A stretch of 35,297 nucleotides of DNA from contig JAOXYB010018295.1 of assembly GCA_028565635.1 (NCBI GenBank), positions 1-35,297 of the forward strand. The letters are read 5' to 3'. This DNA is from Phoronis ovalis. Taxonomy: Eukaryota; Phoronida; Phoronidae. Position 1 is the first letter of the stretch, and each line of letters opens with the position of its first letter. Of this stretch, positions 12,231 to 24,405 are shown piece after piece. The position numbers and the translations under genes were made by a program. The notes under the pieces were generated by a model. It saw only the letters and a list, made by a program, of their open reading frames with translations. It did not search any database and was not told where the DNA came from.

Positions 12231-15200
12231 TGATGAATCCCTTTATTCCAAGTGATTCAATTTCCATGTAGACTAGCAGACGAGCATATGTTTCAACAAC
12301 AGCTGGAGCCAGAGCCATACTTGATTTGTTTTTAGCCACAAATATAACTTTTGATACAATGTGGTGAATCAGACTAAAATAAATTAAAATAATCAGAAAC
12401 TATGTCAAGTTAGATAATAGTTAAATTTGGTCCAGTACAAGCACTAAGTTTTCAAACATGTATGCACTCCAGAATGAGCTTTAACCTTCACCTACACATT
12501 TAAGATTAAACTTATGTGTGCACATATTACCATCTATATCTCGCAGGTGACCAAAAATGGTTGGGCTACCTATCTTAATGTTAGAAATAAAATAAAAATA
12601 AAATTTCGCATATAAATTAATATTTTTTTTGCAATTGCTTTGCTGCATAGATAACCTGGACAAACTAAACTATACCTCATTTTTGCATGAACAGTGAGTG
12701 AGTCAAGCAGAGTCATTGGCAAGGGTTGTATAGGTGATGCAGCTGATATACCACCAGGGAGAACCGTAGTAGTTTGGCCATTACCATAGATACTCTCTAC
12801 TAATATGGCCATTGGACGTGCAAAAAATTCAGAATTCGTGCTATCTGAAAAAGAAGTAGTTTTTTGAAATAAATACTAAATCTGAGCATTCAGTATCAAA
12901 TCTTAGTCTACTAGTAATTGTATATTGCAAACACTGTATTACCATTTGGTTAATGATCAAAAAATTTCGAATATATTTGATCAATTCTTATCTTGTGACG
13001 AAATGTTCTTATAGACATGCTTATTCAATACATGCTATAATCAAACCCTTTCTACTTTCTGATTCATATCTTGCCCACAGATTTGCAGGTTAGCCTTACA
13101 TACAATGTATTTAAAAATGTCAGTTTTTCTGCAAAAAAAATACAATACGATATGCTCTTACATTAGTATAGTTTGTTCTACACATTGGTACTTACATGCA
13201 TTACACAATAAAGCTATGGCATAGTTGTCATCAGTCACTGTAACATTTGAAGACTGCTTGTTGAGTTGCAACAAGAAACTACAAAATACAATTTCAAGGA
13301 ACTCAGTGACTGATTGTGATTGTTTTAAAAAAGCACAGAATACAAAATGAGCATATCGTAAAAATTTAGTAAGTATATGTACACAGCTGGCATAAACAAT
13401 CTTCAGGAATATCTCACAAATTACAGCAGAGCATATATCTCACAGTGGTCACTGCATGCATTAGGAACTGCAGATTCCATTTTATATACTGAGGTTGATC
13501 AGTCACAGGCATGATCTCTGATTTTGAGCATGCCTGCCAAGTTAAAGAGTTTAAATAATTTTAAATTAACAATTTCACGTAATAAGCTGCGCTACTACAG
13601 ATACATTTTTTTCTGTGATTTTGCATGTTGTTTGAAGAACCAAACTACATATCCAGTAATGTGATGGTAACCTACTTGATATGAGACTGCAACCCATGTG
13701 GAATGGGCCTTTGCAGGCGGACACCAGCAGTTTCAGCCTTCTTATACAGGTGAATCCAAATGCATGTAACCGCCATGGTGTGTGTGCAGTTCGGGTCAGA
13801 TAACTCAGGAATGGAACGAGATTCCTTTTCAGGATACAGCAGATCATACAGTTTCATTACAGGTAGAAAGTCATTCAGCTGAAAATAATATAATGTATGT
13901 GCCAGGGCTCCAAGAGAGTGCATTTACATATATATAAGGAATAAAAATTGTCCTAAGTTTGTTAATGTTGAGAAATGGAGAAAGAAATAAATGTACAATG
14001 GTTCTGAATAACCATTAAAAAAAATACGATTTTAAAAACCTATTCATTATTTTACTATAGTACCTGTTCCAGAGATTTTGTCAGTATTAAACTTAAACTA
14101 ACTTTTATGCAGATTATTTTCAACCAAAATGAATAATCTGTTGTAAAAAGTAGCTGTCAAGTATCCCATCAGGTGTAGGAATCATTTGACATTGCTTTCA
14201 AAAGAAAATTGCCAAGAAAAAAGATTCCCTTCAAATAAAATCTGTCAACTTGACAGGTGAGCTGTGAAGCAATTCCAGTAAAATCCCACATATTGAACAC
14301 TATCAGAATGTTTATATACAGATATGAGTTTTTTGTTAAAACAAATTTTTATTAAAGGTTTCTACAAAATACAATTTCAAACGGACAGGAATTATATATT
14401 TACCTGATTTTTCTGTATGCTGCCAGAAATAAACTGCAGCAACACCCACATCAAATGATCACGTCCTTTACGTAAGTTACGACCTTTCAGCTGAAATAAT
14501 TCATCCAATTTTTTTACAACAGCAGATTAAAAATTATCATTAAACAGCTGCTGATTAGTAATTGTCTTCGCTAACAGAATCCTAAAGTGCATAGGATGTT
14601 TCACTTCCCAAATAATTCCTACAAGCTTTTCCAGATATATTACCTATCCCAAAGTGTAAATTGATAAGGCACAAATGAATACTTGCAGTATAGCATATTA
14701 CAAGAGTATACATTGTTCCATGTTCCAGAGAAGTCAATGTGTAAAAGAATGGATAATATTGGCTACCTTCAAAGGGATCCCTTGAAAAATTCTAAATTCA
14801 CACCTCTTACAAAACTAAATTGAAGGGTATGTTAATGGGTTGTTTGTATCTATTAGGTGGAATGGTGAAGCAATACTGTCAATTCCACCACTGACAGATT
14901 GTTAATGAGGCAAACTCAATCAATCCCACATTTCAATAGGTTTTCCACACATCCTACTGGATGCATATAGTCTTTTCGAGCTTAACACTATACAGAGCAA
15001 TACGTATTGATAATATAGCAAACAAACAAACGTTTGTTACAAACATTAAAACAACAACTGAATTATTACCTTTTCATACAAAGATAGAACCATATGTGGG
15101 AAACTAGCAAATTGAAAGAGTACAAAAAAGATGACTTGACTTGAAAGATGCTGCCATAACAAATGGCTAACACCACTTTGAGCTGTGACAGAATCCTCAT

Positions 15201-18200
15201 TTTCTGATCGTTCCATGGCAAATACCACTAAGTCGACGAGCTGTTCCTCAAGAACAATACAGCGCTGTTTTTGCTACAAAAATTTACAGCCGGAATACTA
15301 ATTAGGTAGGATACAATTTTTTTAAACTACAGTAAGTTTTTCTTTTTATCCATTGGTGATCGCAAAGGCAAGATAGACTATTTGCATGCATTTGGTGGAG
15401 CTATCGATCGCATACTAAAATGTTTCCAACAAGTTGCATTTTATGAATGAATCCTGACAGAGAACTGCATCATTGCACATTCACAAATTGTTACATGCTA
15501 GGAACTCCAATATGTGGTTTCACCAAATGCATGCAAATAGCATATTACATATTTTTTTGTTTTGATTCTTAATTGCAGCAATAAAATTTAACTGTGCTGA
15601 GTACTGAATTCATTCCATAATAGCATCAGTGCACAACTAATAGGATACTGATGGAATCAGTAAAACAATGTGAAATTATTTACCTGTTTATTTAGTGATA
15701 ACATGCTACACACCATGTCTCTAGAATATGGCTGCTCGATGACATACCGAAGAAGTTCAGTTTGTGGTTTCAAAAGTGCCTGTGTACAAAAAAATATTTT
15801 ACAGCTTATGATTACCACTACAGACTTTACAAGTACGCGCACTGTTATGGTTTTATGCCACAAAGCAAAAAATATACAAAAAATTCTTCTATACCCAAGT
15901 TCTATAACATTATGCAATCAAACATTTAGTAATAAACTCTTCACAAATCATAAACTATTTTGTACAAAGTATTGATTTTTTTAAATGTCAAAGCTCGACA
16001 TATGATCCTCTAAAGTGTGCATCATTTTTAGTGGATGTGGGTAATCTCTGATATGATTTCACAACCCAACTAAACAATTTATGGTTGATACTGTTAATAA
16101 TCTGACAGTGAAATCTATAAGGAATTATACTTTACTTGATCAAATGGCAATGGTCCTTGGACACCAAACCGCAGATTAGATGGATTAAGTTTCCAGACAT
16201 TGGTATTAGAATTTGAACATCCTACAATTGGTAAGAGGCTAGTTCTGCCAGCTCCTGTTACCATCTGAGCAGTAGGACGAAAACTCTGTACAAAGTCTGA
16301 CAATTCTTTCCCGAGTTTCTGCAAAAAGAGTGTTGTTGTTACCCTTATTTACTGACTGGTAACATTCACTATTTGAAGTTTTACATAAATGAGACGAAAG
16401 ATACTGCCATAAACTTTTTTTTTGTCACACAATACCCTTTGCAAGAAATGCAATAAGAAATTTCAATTGAAACAGTGCTTGTCGAGGACCCTCACAAAAT
16501 AAAAGGTCTCTACATTTATTGAAGGCAGAAGAAAGCTGGTGTCTAGGAAGCTGTTTTTTTATATATCGAAAATTACAAGCTATTAAAGTTATTCCTTGAA
16601 AACTCATGTTGCTTTCTATGTCAACACTGAATAAATAACTAGCTCACAAAATCCGTACCCAGTGAGGCCATGGTCGGGTGTCAGGGCAAACTTTTGTGAT
16701 TTCATTGACTGCAAAGTAACTTGGCAATAAGCATACATTTCTGTCCAAAACATATTCCACAACCTGTAAATAAAAGGCATCAATATACAAGTAAAAGTGA
16801 AGGAATGAAGAGCATTAAAAGTTCTCAACTATATTATCATCTTATCATTATTGAACATTTTTTTGTTCCTTAAGCAAAATCCTTACCTCTTGTAAGCTGT
16901 TTATCTGTTCAGCAGCTTCACTATTGCCTGGAATAGTCTGCGCTTTTTCCAACATTACGCGTAATAAATCCCGAGCTCCCTGAAAAATACAAAACAAAAT
17001 TAAGTAAGCACAATATCTACTACGCTAAAGGCAGTATCCAATCAAATTTATATCTTTTGTTATAAATCGAATCCTAATATATTACATTATTTCATAAAGC
17101 TTCCAGTGCTGAAGATTCAGTCTAAGTTTCTGCCTCTTAGAAGACAATATTAATAGGTCTACAATTTACAGATTACCAATTACCAGAATGGAAATCAAAA
17201 GTGCATCTTCAGAACTAAAAAAGTAATGGATGTTAATTATAAAGGTATATATAGCAACAGTACTTAATTTTTCAATTTAGACCAAAACAGATGTGCTGCA
17301 TATTTCACAATATTACATATCACTATTATGTAATAGAATACCGTCGTCAATATGCACCTTATAATCTACGCCACCAATGACTTTCCTTAGCACTTTGAAC
17401 GTCTGACACCAGATGGCAGAGTTTTCATATGTTAGATCTTCACAGTGCAGCAATGCCTCGCACACCATCCTTAGAAAAAGAAAGTTCACATTTCTTTATC
17501 AGTCAGTAAGAAGCAAACAATTAAAAAATATCTCAAAAAATACAATATTTTACTTTTACGCTAGTTGTCTTGCATCCTATACTTAATATAATGATTTGTG
17601 AAATGTAGTCGAAAATTCAAAAATAATTTATCTTAAAATTAACAGCAGTACCATTAGTATAGTTTTAGTACTACGTAAATGCCTTAACAAACAAACCTTG
17701 CAGACACCACATTAGTCTGTACAGCATACTCTAAAACATCTAGTAAACTCTGAGCTCTCTTGTTGTTATACTGTGAATGAACACCATGGGTGTAGAATCT
17801 CAATGCCAACTCTTTGGAATCTTGCTGTAAATCAAAAATATTTTATAATATTTGCAGCATTGACAATTAATTTTGCTAAATTAATAATGCTAATCAGAAT
17901 ACAAATAAAAATCTAATTAAAACAGACTATGTAAAACCTTCAAGGTCAAAGAAGACAATAAGAAAAGAAGCAAATAAAATTCAGCTATATGAAAATGCAA
18001 CAAATGATAACATTACAATCTACTATTAAAGCATCACTGACATTGTGTTGTGAAGACAACTTGATCGCTTAAAGCAATATATTTTATTTACAAACAAAAG
18101 ATACCATTTTAGCATACAAGGAAACAATCCAGATAAAACTAGCATAATTTGCGATGGCATTTATTCTATCAGCACTTATTCTGCTTAAAATTAGGTACTT

Positions 18201-20420
18201 TAGATTTAAAAGTTGCTACCATGCCTGAGGTAAAGTTTCTAGAAGACCTTTTAGCAAGTCTAAACCATTGGTTTTCTTATATTTATCAGAATCTTCTGTG
18301 TATGCGATAAAACCACAGAAAGCCTCTTCAAAGGAATCTGGTTGCTGGAATTTAAACAAGGGTCAAAGTATGAGAATGAGAATAATCTTTATTTAACATC
18401 GTACATAATGAACAAAGAAACATAAGCCAAGGCTTTTCCACCAACTAACATTGTTATAAAATTACAAATAAAAACAAAATAAATACATACAAAATTAAAA
18501 TATCACAAGTTAATATCACAAGTTAATAGATGGCACAAAAATACACCTGGTATCCATAGATCGTACAAATAGAGACACAGAAAGAGAAAATATACAAAAG
18601 TCATGAAGTGTCACATAGTACCAATTAATTCGAAAAATATTATTATTACACATGGCACATTTGCATTTGTCCCCGTCCCAGGATTTTAAAAGCTGTTTGA
18701 ATTCTACGTACCTGGTGCAAGATCTTACATGGCCAGAGAGACTATTCCAAATTCGAAAAGTAACAATTAACTTAGAATTAGACAGGCCAATTTGGACTTT
18801 AAGATCTTAATCTTTTAGCCCTGGCATCTAAATATAAAGTAACTCATTAAGCCAACTCTTTAATAATTATTATGTGTTTATCTTATGATGCATATAGAAC
18901 ATAACAGGAGAGTACTAATAAAGTAAATGCCAAATGTACATAGAATAGTTAGTCAAATTGTAACATGGAGATTGATACGGGCAATACTATTCGTAATTCC
19001 TCAAAAGAAGAAGCAGTTACGTTTTACAGTGAATTAGTTCTAAAGTCCTTTAAATTCATGTCCGATCCAAAAGTCCTATCGGACATTGCTTGGTGCATGG
19101 GATGAATATGGAGAGCAGTTACAGATTATTTGGTAAATTCGGAAATGAGGAGTGTTGTTTTAGATTTATTTAGGGGTCATCTCAAAAGTTATCGCAATGA
19201 CCACAAACGTATAGTGTTTCGTATAGGAATTACCCCCCACCTCCCCTGGTCAAATGTATGGGGATTGGTGAGATTTGGACATCACGCAGGTTTAGAAAAT
19301 GACAACCAATTTCAAGAGCGAAATTAGGGCCGTCAATTAAGACACTTTTTCAAAAGGCGGGTGCGAGAGAAAAATATCAGTTCAGTAATCGAAAAAGGTC
19401 GCTGAAACGTCTCCGTACTGCCAGAATAAAACTGACAAGCAAAAAAAAAGAAGGTGATTTCCACTCCTATTGTAACAATACGCCCAGAATAAGTGCCGTA
19501 CACAAAAGAAAAATGGTTTCTGTTCCAAAGGGGGGGGGGGGGTTGTATCGTATATATACTAGGAAGGATTTTTTCAATTTTCGCACTACTTCTTCTTCTT
19601 AATACACTAAAACTTCAACAGGTTGAAGGTTATCAGTGGTTTAACTGGTGACGTTAGTAATGTGTAGAGAACAATATAATAACAAATCAAACATGGTAAA
19701 CTAGTGCATATAAAAGAGTGAATGTGTTATGTTTAAAATAAGGCATGAAATCAGCCTTTAGAACAAGTGATTTACTACTGACACTCTGGTCTTAAAAGTG
19801 TCAAGAGAAGGCGAAGAAATGATGTTCGAATCCAGATTGTTCCACTGTCGTATAGTGTATGGGAAAAAGCTGTAGAAGAAGTAATTTTGTCTACAGGATG
19901 GTACAACATATGTGAGATTATGTGTGTGTGGCGTGAAACTCTAGTAACTGGTGTGAGAATTTGTTGGGCTGGGATGGCCATAAGGTTGTTGCTGATTTTG
20001 TACAACATAGCCAGACGACTGTCTTCAAGTCTTCAAGTAGTTTACTACTAGAGGTTCTGTTGAACCTATCACAGTAGGTCGAGTGTGACTACACCTACGT
20101 TCTCTTATAGCATGTCACTTGCACTCGACGTTCTCCTGTATCTGTTACAGACAAATCGTGCAGCTCGTCTTTGCACCATTTCAAGTTTGTAGATGTTTCT
20201 TTCTGTGTTTCTAAACCATAAACATAGGGGGATTTTAACCCCTTGCCCCCTATACGAAACACTACGTTTGCGGTCATTGCGATAACTTTTGAGATGATCC
20301 CTTATAGACATTTTGTCATTGTGATATTGAAATTTGTAAACAAAGAACGTTTGCGTGAAAATATACCAGTGTTTCGCGGACCACTTCATCCACTTTGCCT
20401 TCTAAACCTTGCTGGGCCAT
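12231..20420 (-). CDS. MED23: Mediator complex subunit 23, N-terminal half (14 exons)
   Basis: MED23 is a tail-module subunit of Mediator that links transcription activators to RNA polymerase II. Exons (high to low): 20420-20367, 18344-18225, 17824-17697, 17469-17358, 16979-16887, 16763-16659, 16318-16136, 15779-15684, 15273-15070, 14490-14404, 13878-13676, 13278-13196, 12844-12676, 12373-12231. All phases agree and give ~593 residues, starting MAQQGLEGKVDEVVRETL. Recognisable MED23 blocks include IGGVDYK, DRNVCLLPSYFAVNEI, FRPTAQ, LLRYVIEQPYSRDMVC, SHLLWQHLSSQVIFFVLFQF, GRDHLMWVLLQFISGSIQKN, LLDSLTVHAKM and LLVYMEIESLGIKGFI. Animal MED23 is about 1370 residues, so the C-terminal ~57% is absent from this window. 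The donor after exon 2 appears to be GC (CAG|GCATGG); all others are GT. The start is the first ATG of exon 1, in a head-to-head arrangement with the myosin gene. Confidence 0.93.
15378..15540. mobile_element. Small inverted-repeat element in MED23 intron 8
   Basis: CTATTTGCATGCATTTGGTG at 15378-15397 and its perfect reverse complement at 15521-15540 flank about 123 bp of unrelated sequence. The arms contain the octamer ATTTGCAT. No coding capacity is seen and no clear target duplication was found, so it is either a MITE or a hairpin-forming repeat. Confidence 0.55.
18374..18860 (-). mobile_element. 3' fragment of a non-LTR retrotransposon
   Basis: The minus strand encodes an end-of-ORF2 segment, IWNSLSGHVRSC followed by VEFKQLLKSWDGDKCKCAMC, typical of CR1/Jockey-like reverse transcriptase tails (WNSLP..V......FK..L..W). 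It is followed by a 3' UTR and ends in AATAAAGATTATTCTCATTC, a short terminal repeat instead of a long poly(A). The fragment is 5'-truncated, as expected for this class, and lies in MED23 intron 1 in the same orientation as the gene. Confidence 0.75.
19530..19542 (+). repeat. Run of 13 G
   Basis: An uninterrupted G13 tract. It resembles the poly-G ends of the elements at 33590 and 35205 but lacks the following GTACTC, so it may be a decayed end or a simple homopolymer. Sequencing length error is likely here. Confidence 0.6.
19690..20235 (-). mobile_element. Degraded non-LTR retrotransposon reverse-transcriptase tail
   Basis: The minus strand reads NIYKLEMVQRRAARFV..RYRRTSSASDML, then after a disrupted stretch RLAMLYKISNNLMAIPA, LTPVTRVSRHTHN, and in a shifted frame VPSCRQNYFFYSFFP and IRQWNNLDSNIISSPSLDTF. 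These are the ordered motifs of the C-terminal end of CR1/Jockey-type ORF2. Frameshifts and a replaced segment around 20030-20110 show that it is dead. It is a different copy from the 18374-18860 fragment. Confidence 0.8.
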
Positions 20421-20647
20421 CCCTGGTTAGTTCCAAACAGTATGTTGCTCCTAAATAATTAAAGAATTCTAATAAATTTAAGAAAATTAATTCATCAAAT
20501 TTGCCGGGATAGTTGAACGGGCGCTGACATGATTACTTTGCATTGTGGGAATTATTTTCTGTTAGAGTACGCATGCTCAATCAAATTATAGGTTGGGCAT
20601 CCGGAATTGCCATTTTTGGAATTTTCAATTTCTGTAGCTATTCCCAG
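20421..20647. promoter_or_regulatory. Divergent promoter of MED23 and the myosin light chain gene
   Basis: MED23 begins at 20420 on the minus strand, and a non-coding first exon of the myosin gene ends at the strong donor CCCAG|GTAAGTG at 20647. Within this ~230 bp, 20540-20552 reads on the minus strand as AATTCCCACAATGC, close to the ZNF143/Staf site, and 20568-20579 (TACGCATGCTCA) resembles an NRF1 site. Both motifs are known to be common in bidirectional housekeeping promoters. There is no TATA box. Transcription starts are inferred. Confidence 0.6.
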
Positions 20648-21933
20648 GTAAGTGAAGTCGACTTTTAAAGGATTTTTATACTAACTGATTATTCTTGTTA
20701 TTTCGCCATGAACATATATTCCTGTTATTAATTAAGATCACTAATTCTAAACTTAAACGGTTGAAAATCCCCAACTGGCAATGCCCAAACAGTCCAAGAT
20801 TGGCAAGCAAGATTTACAATAATTTCAACTATTTTGATTTTGACCTCCACAATGAGTCATAAGAATCGCAAACTCACGGAATTCGTAATTTTCTTGACTT
20901 TATAAATAGTGAGAATTTTATTAATAAATTGTTTAACGTAAGTAGTAGATAATTTCAATGGTTTGCTTGATTTGGGATTGTTTTTCATAATTTTTCAATA
21001 GTTAGATTGTGACCTCTCATCAGGATGTTATGACTTCCTGTAGTTCAATAGTTTATAGGAATCAACATACCCGTTGCATTACATACTTCTGAAATTACTC
21101 ATTATAGTCATTCTAATTCTTTTTTCATTCTGTGAGTTTTGCACAAAGGACTGGTAGGTTTTAAAACACCCGATTCTCCATATTTTTGTAAGTGTTTAAT
21201 ATGAAATTAAAATTATTAGAATTGCTAAATTCTTGGTAAAAATTGTGGAATGTGATAGTATATGTATAAAATATGTATATATTTAATACTGAACGTAGGC
21301 TTTCAAAACTTCTATACCAGATCTAATAATGTCCATAATAATAATAAATAAAGTCTATAGATAATCTACCCAAATAACTATAACATATTGTCTGTCTATA
21401 GATATAAAAATAATGTTTACTCTATAAAAATATGCTATGATAATATGTTGATTGTATGTTAGCATTGATTAAATGAAGGAAGAGATGTATTGTGTCAAGT
21501 TATATATGATTATACACCATTATTTCTAAAAATGCTGAAATGTTATCAAGCATAGCTGATATTGTGGTTGTACATACAGAATAAGTATTTAAATTTTATC
21601 CCAGCAATCTTGACAGGAATAAACTGTACATTACATTTAGGATACAAGTAAAGTACAAAAAATTTCAAGTTGGCAACTGCACATGAAATATTACACAACA
21701 GCTGTACTAGACGTTTGACGTCAAGAAACCGATGTAATAAAAATTAAGCAAACAAACTTATCAACAATGTTGTAGAATGTGCTATCAGGATTATGGATAA
21801 CTTATCGAGTCTGTTGATCAAATACCAAAACCGTAAATCTTTCCAAGTTGTAGATCAGTCTGGTCTTTTTACAAATAGTGAGAACATAGAAATGTTGATT
21901 GTTATAATTCAGCTTTTAATTTGTTTCTTTTAG
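20648..21933 (+). other. First intron of the myosin light chain gene
   Basis: A 1.29-kb AT-rich stretch between the donor at 20648 and the acceptor TTTCTTTTAG ending at 21933. It contains short simple repeats such as ATAATAATAATAA near 21337, and no recognisable gene or element. Confidence 0.6.
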
Positions 21934-21949
21934 CTAAAACAGAAGCAAG

Positions 21950-23480
21950 ATGTCAAGTCGCAAAGCAGGAAAGCTTAAGACCAAGAAGAGGGCACAGCGT
22001 GCCACTTCAAACGTTTTTGCGATGTTTGACCAGGCTCAAATTCAAGAGTTCAAAGAAGCATTTAATATGATAGATCAGGATAGAGATGGTTTTGTAAACA
22101 AAGAAGATTTACATGATATGTTGGCATCATTAGGTAAGACACCAGTGTGCGCTTATTATTTGACTATCTTTTAGTCTTTAACTTCCATATCCTGCAGTTG
22201 AAGAAAATGTTATCTACCTGTGCCATTTTTCCAACTGACATTAATTTATGCCAAAGCTAGTATGCAATGTTATTGTTTGCGTTAATGTCAAAAGGTTACA
22301 TTTTTAAGAAAATGTGTAATTAATGATCAGAAAAAATTAAACTGTTTTTCGTAAGGAATTTCTTGAAACCAAGAAACCATATGAAAATGTGCTAATGGTT
22401 AGCATGAGAATTTTTATATCAAAATTCTGTATAACATGAAAATACATTGCAAAGCTATCTGACCAAATTAGTTAGTACAATTTGTAGCTGAACTTTGATT
22501 AACAAAATTCAAATGTATTCTTTATAGGTAAAAATCCCTCAGATGATTATTTGGAAGCTATGATGAGTGAAGCACCTGGTCCTATCAATTTCACAATGTT
22601 TCTGACAATGTTTGGAGAAAAGCTTAATGGTACTGACCCTGAAGATGTCATAAAGAATGCTTTTGGTTGCTTTGATGAAGACGGTGCCGGTAAGAGTATT
22701 TCTAAAAGTAAAGAATAAGAATATAATAGAATCACCACGACCTAAAGAAAATTTACATTTTAGTTTATTTTAAACTTTCTTCAGAAGAAGAGTAAAAAGA
22801 AAAAGTTAATTTTCAACTTTAATAAAGAGCCCAGTCTCAGCAGTAGACCCAACAATAGCCTTTTAAATATAACTCTGACTTAAAGACAGGACAATTTGTG
22901 GATCCTTGTAATAGTAATATTTTTTTGATTGAAGGTTACCTAAATGAAGATTATTTAAGAGAATTGTTAACAACAATGGGTGATAGATTCACAGACGAAG
23001 AGGTATGCTATCTTAATCAACTTTTGTATTGTTCTTGTTTTAAGCATGTAAACTGAATGATGTTGAAGTGAAAATTTTGTTTTACATAGTAAATAATCAT
23101 GTCTGTTATATCTTGTAAAGTAGGCATAATTTCATAGCTAAACAACTAAACACTTCTGGTGTGTGACATTTAACTAACATAAAACTACAAATGTTCACCT
23201 GAAACCAGGTGCTATGTGCTTGTTAATGTTTTGTGAATACTACTACTGTATTTTTTACCATCATCACATATGCTTGGTTGTTACTAACATTTTTATCTGC
23301 CCCAATTAGATATTAGTTTTACATTTTAAATGCAAAGTTACAAAAAATATTAATTGCTGCAATGATTTTTAATAGGTTGATGAAATGTTCAGAGAAGCTC
23401 CTATAAAACATGGAAAATTTGACTATGTAGAATTCACAAGGATCTTGAAACATGGCAAGAAAGACAAGGATGATGAATAA
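21950..23480 (+). CDS. Myosin regulatory light chain, non-muscle/smooth-muscle type
   Basis: Coding exons 21950-22133, 22528-22689, 22935-23002 and 23376-23480 give 172 residues, the normal length. A 5' UTR exon precedes them (acceptor at 21933, 16 bases before ATG). The protein binds the neck of myosin II heavy chain and controls motor activity by phosphorylation. The kinase site [15 protein letters not shown] is intact: Thr19/Ser20 counting Met, equivalent to Thr18/Ser19 of vertebrate MYL9/MYL12. The first EF-hand loop [12 protein letters not shown] (42-53) keeps the divalent cation ligands. Later hands are degenerate, as in the family. Blocks [20 protein letters not shown] and [20 protein letters not shown] are nearly invariant among animals. 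The C-terminus ends [10 protein letters not shown]. The family includes MYL9, MYL12 and fly sqh; exact orthology among vertebrate copies cannot be set from sequence alone. Confidence 0.97.
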
Positions 23481-24319
23481 TACAGCAAATAATGCAATCT
23501 CTTATGTTAAAAAATATTATAATCTACTGCAGAATTTTGTGGAAGTGTAAAGTTTCACCTCGTACCATCTTTTAACTCATCTGCTAAACTTCCGTTAAAA
23601 GCTTATAAAAAATGTTAAAAAAAGATCTTATTGTATTTTGTTAACATTAAATTTTCTTTTACATCACAGTTGATATTTTTAGGTGCTTTTTTTAACTATA
23701 AGAGTATCTTGTAACGTACAATGATTGTAAATATAATCTATAGAAGATAACCAGTGCAGTTTATGGAGGCCACCTAACAGTAATAGAATCAATTGTCTGT
23801 ACTGCAATACCTAGACAGGTCTAACCTGGTTATTCTGGTATCGCGACTGGTTCACTTTTGTCGAGTGGCTTGGCAAATCACAGTTTAAAATATATATATG
23901 CAGCTTTAATAAATTTATATAGGTTGTGATATGGCTGGTATTTGGGAATACATTAGGAACACATAGTGGGAACAAACATGTGACTATTTAAAGTAAAATC
24001 TGACAAGTAGATTAAAATAGATTTACCTGTACTAGACTGGTAATACTGAAATCATAGTGTCTGATAAGGCCAGTGCCCTTTAATATACTTCTACTGACAT
24101 TTATGTTAGGAAAATTAGAGTGATGATGTATGTAGCTGCTCTTTCTGCTGCATGATTTGAACAAATTTCCATGTTCCTTATACTACATTCATGCTCGGAG
24201 GCTTGCAGTATGGAGTTCACTGTAAAGTTCTGGCACAGCAAATTACAGATATTAGGTACTTGTAGTAAGAGTTGAAACAATAGAAATCTTTTATAGACCT
24301 AGCTTTGTAATGTTTCTCA

Positions 24320-24336
24320 AATAAAAATGTAATAAA
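24320..24336 (+). terminator. Poly(A) signals of the myosin light chain gene
   Basis: Two AATAAA hexamers (24320-24325 and 24331-24336) about 850 bp after the stop codon, with no earlier strong signal. They would define a ~0.85-kb 3' UTR (23481 to about 24355) that ends just before the next minus-strand open frame. Confidence 0.6.
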
Positions 24337-24405
24337 GCATAATACATGCTAAAATTGTGTTTTTACTCAATTAGTAAATGTTCTAACAAAGCACAAGTAA
24401 AAGCT

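Larger units (their letters stand above)
19171..20305. repeat. Inverted pair of ~57-bp sequences in MED23 intron 1
   Basis: 19171-19227 on the plus strand and 20249-20305 on the minus strand share a block containing TCTCAAAAGTTATCGCAATG with few differences and one 2-bp gap. The arms are about 1 kb apart and enclose the second retrotransposon fragment. The arms could pair in RNA or DNA; they may be ends of a larger degraded element. Confidence 0.7.

Noticed and set aside
14242-14256. 15-bp palindrome CTGTCAACTTGACAG
   Set aside because: Isolated and short in an AT-rich intron; no surrounding structure to give it meaning.
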